Assembly (NCBI GenBank): GCA_900551975.1
Contig: URYA01000066.1
Location: forward strand, 1-8,248
Reading direction: 5' to 3'
DNA: 8,248 bases
Source: an uncultured Collinsella sp.
Lineage (GTDB): Bacteria > Actinomycetota > Coriobacteriia > Coriobacteriales > Coriobacteriaceae
This document shows positions 6,588 to 8,248 of the stretch, piece by piece. A model generated the notes under the pieces. That model was not told where the DNA came from and searched no databases. It saw nothing but the letters and a program-made list of their open reading frames with translations. Position numbers and translations under genes: made by a program. Numbering within the stretch: the first letter of the stretch is position 1; every line of letters starts with the position of its first letter.

Positions 6588-6737
6588 CGTTCTTCCTTTC
6601 GGTAGCGCTCAAACTACTTCCCTACTATCTACTCGCCCAGCCGCAGGCGTTTAAAACTATGGCTGGTCTTCACACACAATCCGACCGTAGGTTGAGCTAA
6701 GCCTGCAGCCGGAAATGGAGTGCGTGTATGCGTGCCG
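6588..6737 (-). other. 150-base leader between infA and rpmJ
   Basis: This gap is much longer than the 14-32 bases between the following genes. It holds an inverted repeat CCAGCC / GGCTGG (6637-6642 and 6661-6666) and a weak promoter-like pair on the minus strand, TTGTGT (6679-6674) and TTTTAA (6656-6651), 17 bases apart. There is no terminator T-run. A second promoter or a ribosomal-protein mRNA leader is possible; neither is established. Confidence 0.4.
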
Positions 6738-6956
6738 CTATTTATAGCGATAGGTGATGCGGCCGCGGGTCAGGTCGTACGGGGAAAGCTCCACGACAAC
6801 CCTGTCACCGGGGAGAATGCGGATGTAATTCATTCGGATCTTGCCAGAAATGTTGCACAGAACCGAATGACCGTTCTCGAGCTCGACCTTAAACATGGCA
6901 TTGGGCAGTGGTTCCTTTACCGTACCCTCGAGCTCAATTGCGTCTTCCTTCTTCAC
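6738..6956 (-). CDS. infA: translation initiation factor IF-1
   Basis: IF-1 binds the 30S A site during initiation. The OB-fold signature is intact: LPNAMFKVELENGH, then SGKIRMNYIRILPGDRVVVELSPYDL with RGRITYRYK at the end. The start is uncertain. GTG at 6956 gives 72 residues beginning MKKEDAIELEG, co-linear with the E. coli protein, and leaves AGAGAAAG 10 bases upstream; TTG at 6962 would add two residues with only 4 bases of spacing. GTG is preferred. A promoter lies 40-70 bases upstream, making this the first gene of the infA-to-rplQ unit. Confidence 0.95.
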   Translation of the reverse strand: MKKEDAIELEGTVKEPLPNAMFKVELENGHSVLCNISGKIRMNYIRILPGDRVVVELSPYDLTRGRITYRYK

Positions 6957-6995
6957 AAGCAATCATCTTTCTCTAGAAAACGACAGCGATTGAGT

Positions 6996-7024
6996 ATTCT
7001 ACAACACGTATGCACGCATCGTAA
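6996..7024 (-). promoter_or_regulatory. sigma-70-like promoter of the infA-rpmJ-rpsM-rpsK-rpsD-rpoA-rplQ unit
   Basis: On the minus strand TTACGA (7024-7019) and TAGAAT (7001-6996) are separated by exactly 17 bases. The -10 element matches five of six consensus bases; the -35 element is weaker (three of six). It lies in the 104-base gap between map and infA. The same gap has a weak 5-bp hairpin (TCCAC/GTGGA, 7040-7055) after map without a T-run, so read-through from map is likely too. Confidence 0.6.
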
Positions 7025-7060
7025 TAACTTCGTAATGGCTCCACAACTAAGTGGAACTTG

Positions 7061-7849
7061 TTACATTTCTCCGCCTTGGAGCGAACACCAAGCACCTTGG
7101 GCATCCGTGGTGAGAATCACCGGACCGTCATTGGTAATGGCGACGGTGTTCTCGTAGTGCGCGGCGGGCAGGTGGTCGTTGGTCGTAACGATCCAACCGT
7201 CGGAGCCCGTGCTCACATGGTTGGAACCCATCGTAACCATCGGCTCAATGGCAATGACCATGCCGGCCTGGAGGCGAACGCCCCTCCCCTTCTTTCCATA
7301 GTTAGGAACGTTGGGGTCCTCGTGCATCACGCGACCAATGCCATGGCCCACATAATCACGAAGCACGCCGTAACCGTGAGACTCGGCGAGGGACTGAACG
7401 GCATAACCGACGTCCCCGATATGGTTACCGGGAACAGCCTGCTCGATGGCAGCCTTAAGGCAATCGCGCGTGACCTCACACAAAGCCTTGGCTTCGGGCG
7501 TGGGGGTGCCGACGAAAAACGTCCAAGCGTTATCGCCGACCCAACCGTCGACAACGGCTCCCGTATCGATGGAGATGATATCGCCATCGCGCAGGATCAT
7601 GTCGGGGTTGGGAATACCGTGGACCACGGCATCGTTGATCGATGCGCAAATGGTCCCCGGGAACCCGCCGTAACCCTTAAAGGCCGGGGTGCCGCCATGC
7701 ATGCGGATAATCTGCTCCGCGAGCTGATCGAGCTCAAAAGTCGAAACGCCGGGGCGCACCATGGCTCCAACGTGGCGGAGCGCCATCTTAGATAGCGCTC
7801 CTGCCTTCTTCATCTGCTCGATTTGCGTTGCAGACTTAATCTTGATCAT
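7061..7849 (-). CDS. map: type I methionine aminopeptidase
   Basis: Removes the initiator methionine from nascent proteins in the cytoplasm. All five metal ligands are present: Asp95 and Asp106 (SIDTG ... VGDNAWTF), His169 (GHGIGR), Glu202 (IEPM) and Glu233 (HYENTV), together with the substrate-binding His77 (AVVHGIP). Each is two positions lower than in the E. coli enzyme. At 262 residues it is the short bacterial form with no N-terminal extension. The ATG at 7849 overlaps the stop codon of the upstream ORF as ATGA, the usual adk-map coupling arrangement. It ends 104 bases before infA. Confidence 0.97.
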   Translation of the reverse strand: MIKIKSATQIEQMKKAGALSKMALRHVGAMVRPGVSTFELDQLAEQIIRMHGGTPAFKGYGGFPGTICASINDAVVHGIPNPDMILRDGDIISIDTGAVVDGWVGDNAWTFFVGTPTPEAKALCEVTRDCLKAAIEQAVPGNHIGDVGYAVQSLAESHGYGVLRDYVGHGIGRVMHEDPNVPNYGKKGRGVRLQAGMVIAIEPMVTMGSNHVSTGSDGWIVTTNDHLPAAHYENTVAITNDGPVILTTDAQGAWCSLQGGEM

Positions 7850-8133
7850 AGACCGAGAGCCTCTTTGACATCCCCGTACACGGTCTCGCGAGCCTGGTCA
7901 CCGTTGACCGACTTGAGCAGACCCTGGCCACGATAGTAGTCGACGAGCGGGCTCGTGGACTTCTCGTAGACGTCGAGACGGTTCTTGATGGTCTCGGGCT
8001 TGTCGTCATCGCGCTGATACATCTCGCCACCGCACTTGGGGCAGGTGGTAACGCCGGGAGTCTCCAGCTTCCACACGGAGCTACGGCGCTTGTTCCGGCG
8101 CTGCTTGGACACTTTACTCTTAGGGACTGCCAT
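7846..8133 (-). CDS. chimeric ORF: bL32 N-terminus joined in frame to adenylate kinase C-terminus
   Basis: This 95-codon ORF has two halves from different genes. Residues 1-35 (MAVPKSKVSKQRRNKRRSS ... TTCPKCG) are the N-terminus of ribosomal protein bL32 (rpmF), including its first zinc knuckle Cys31-Cys34. Residues about 37-95 (EMYQRDDDKPETIKNRL ... SPLVDYY ... VNGDQ ... VYGDVKEALGL) are the C-terminal end of a zinc-type adenylate kinase (adk), beginning after the last LID knuckle. The second bL32 knuckle, the adk P-loop, NMP-binding region and most of the LID are missing, so no kinase activity is expected. AAGGAGG lies 8 bases before the ATG, and the upstream gene is the usual rpmF neighbour. 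The stop overlaps map, the usual adk neighbour. It is either a true rearrangement or an assembly join. Seen directly: the two sequence halves. Inferred: their cause. Confidence 0.85.
   Translation of the reverse strand: MAVPKSKVSKQRRNKRRSSVWKLETPGVTTCPKCGGEMYQRDDDKPETIKNRLDVYEKSTSPLVDYYRGQGLLKSVNGDQARETVYGDVKEALGL
8023..8043 (-). other. fusion point inside a shared zinc-knuckle motif
   Basis: The codons for CPKCGGE lie here. The motif fits both the first knuckle of bL32 (CPKCG) and the second knuckle of adenylate kinase LID domains (CxKCGGE before YQRDDD). The exact crossover cannot be placed within it because the parents would be nearly identical over these codons. Confidence 0.7.
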
Positions 8134-8141
8134 CTATGACA

Positions 8142-8148
8142 CCTCCTT
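8142..8148 (-). promoter_or_regulatory. strong ribosome binding site of the chimeric rpmF start
   Basis: The minus strand reads AAGGAGG, a full Shine-Dalgarno match, 8 bases before the ATG at 8133. It is what would be expected of a highly expressed ribosomal protein gene. Confidence 0.85.
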
Positions 8149-8174
8149 AGGTTCATGCCCTGGCCGGGCAAAAC

Positions 8175-8248
8175 TTACTCAGACTCTTTATCCAACAGCT
8201 GCGCGAGGGCAGCAAAACGTGGATCAATTTCAGGCTTGCAGCCGCAGG
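8175..8248 (-). CDS. DUF177 (YceD-like) protein, last 23 residues (5' end outside window)
   Basis: The frame is open from the window edge to TAA at 8175-8177 and encodes a C-terminus containing a CxC pair and PEIDPRFAALAQLLDK. The pattern of cysteines followed by (I/V)DPR(F/L)AxLxxLL is typical of the end of DUF177/YceD proteins, which are encoded just before rpmF in most bacteria and are linked to 23S rRNA metabolism. It is 41 bases upstream of the rpmF start, as expected. Only a fragment is visible, so the call rests on this tail and on the neighbour. Confidence 0.7.
   Translation of the reverse strand, partial: CGCKPEIDPRFAALAQLLDKESE

Noticed and set aside
7040..7055. Terminator after map
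   Set aside because: The hairpin has only a 5-bp stem (TCCAC/GTGGA) and no T-run on either strand.
7058..7795. + strand open frame of 245 codons opposite map
   Set aside because: Antisense shadow of map, which has all five metal ligands; no ribosome site or recognisable motif on the + strand.

Overview
The window looks like an accessory-free stretch of a high-GC Gram-positive chromosome, most likely from the class Coriobacteriia (a Collinsella-like organism). This is inferred from protein character, the infA-rpmJ-rpsM-rpsK-rpsD-rpoA-rplQ-truA gene order, frequent TTG/GTG starts and strong Shine-Dalgarno sites. No database search was possible. No RNA genes, insertion sequences, CRISPR arrays or phage genes were seen.

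Layout. Only the left edge is on the + strand: the 3' end of a class A penicillin-binding protein (1-699) with a long low-complexity tail, followed by a strong terminator. Everything else is on the - strand. Reading each gene right to left these are: the last codons of a DUF177/YceD-like gene (8175-8248), an odd chimeric ORF (7846-8133), map, infA, rpmJ (missing from simple long-ORF scans because it has only 37 codons), rpsM, rpsK, rpsD, rpoA, rplQ, a terminator, truA, a family 2 glycosyltransferase-like gene, and argR with its own terminator. The argR terminator converges on the penicillin-binding-protein terminator.

How the genes work together. map to rplQ is the alpha-operon type block of translation and transcription genes: N-terminal methionine removal, initiation factor IF-1, ribosomal proteins bL36, uS13, uS11, uS4 and bL17, and the RNA polymerase alpha subunit. 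A good sigma-70-like promoter lies just upstream of infA. truA (tRNA pseudouridine synthase) follows behind a rho-independent terminator.

The most notable point is at 7846-8133. The first ~35 codons are the start of ribosomal protein bL32 (rpmF), preceded by the gene that normally precedes rpmF. The remaining ~58 codons are the in-frame C-terminus of adenylate kinase (adk), followed by the gene that normally follows adk (map, through an ATGA overlap). The join falls in a zinc-knuckle motif (CPKCGGE) that both parents share. It is either a real rearrangement by short homology or an assembly chimera; the sequence alone cannot decide. Apart from this, the region is ordinary housekeeping DNA with some unexplained inverted repeats near argR.
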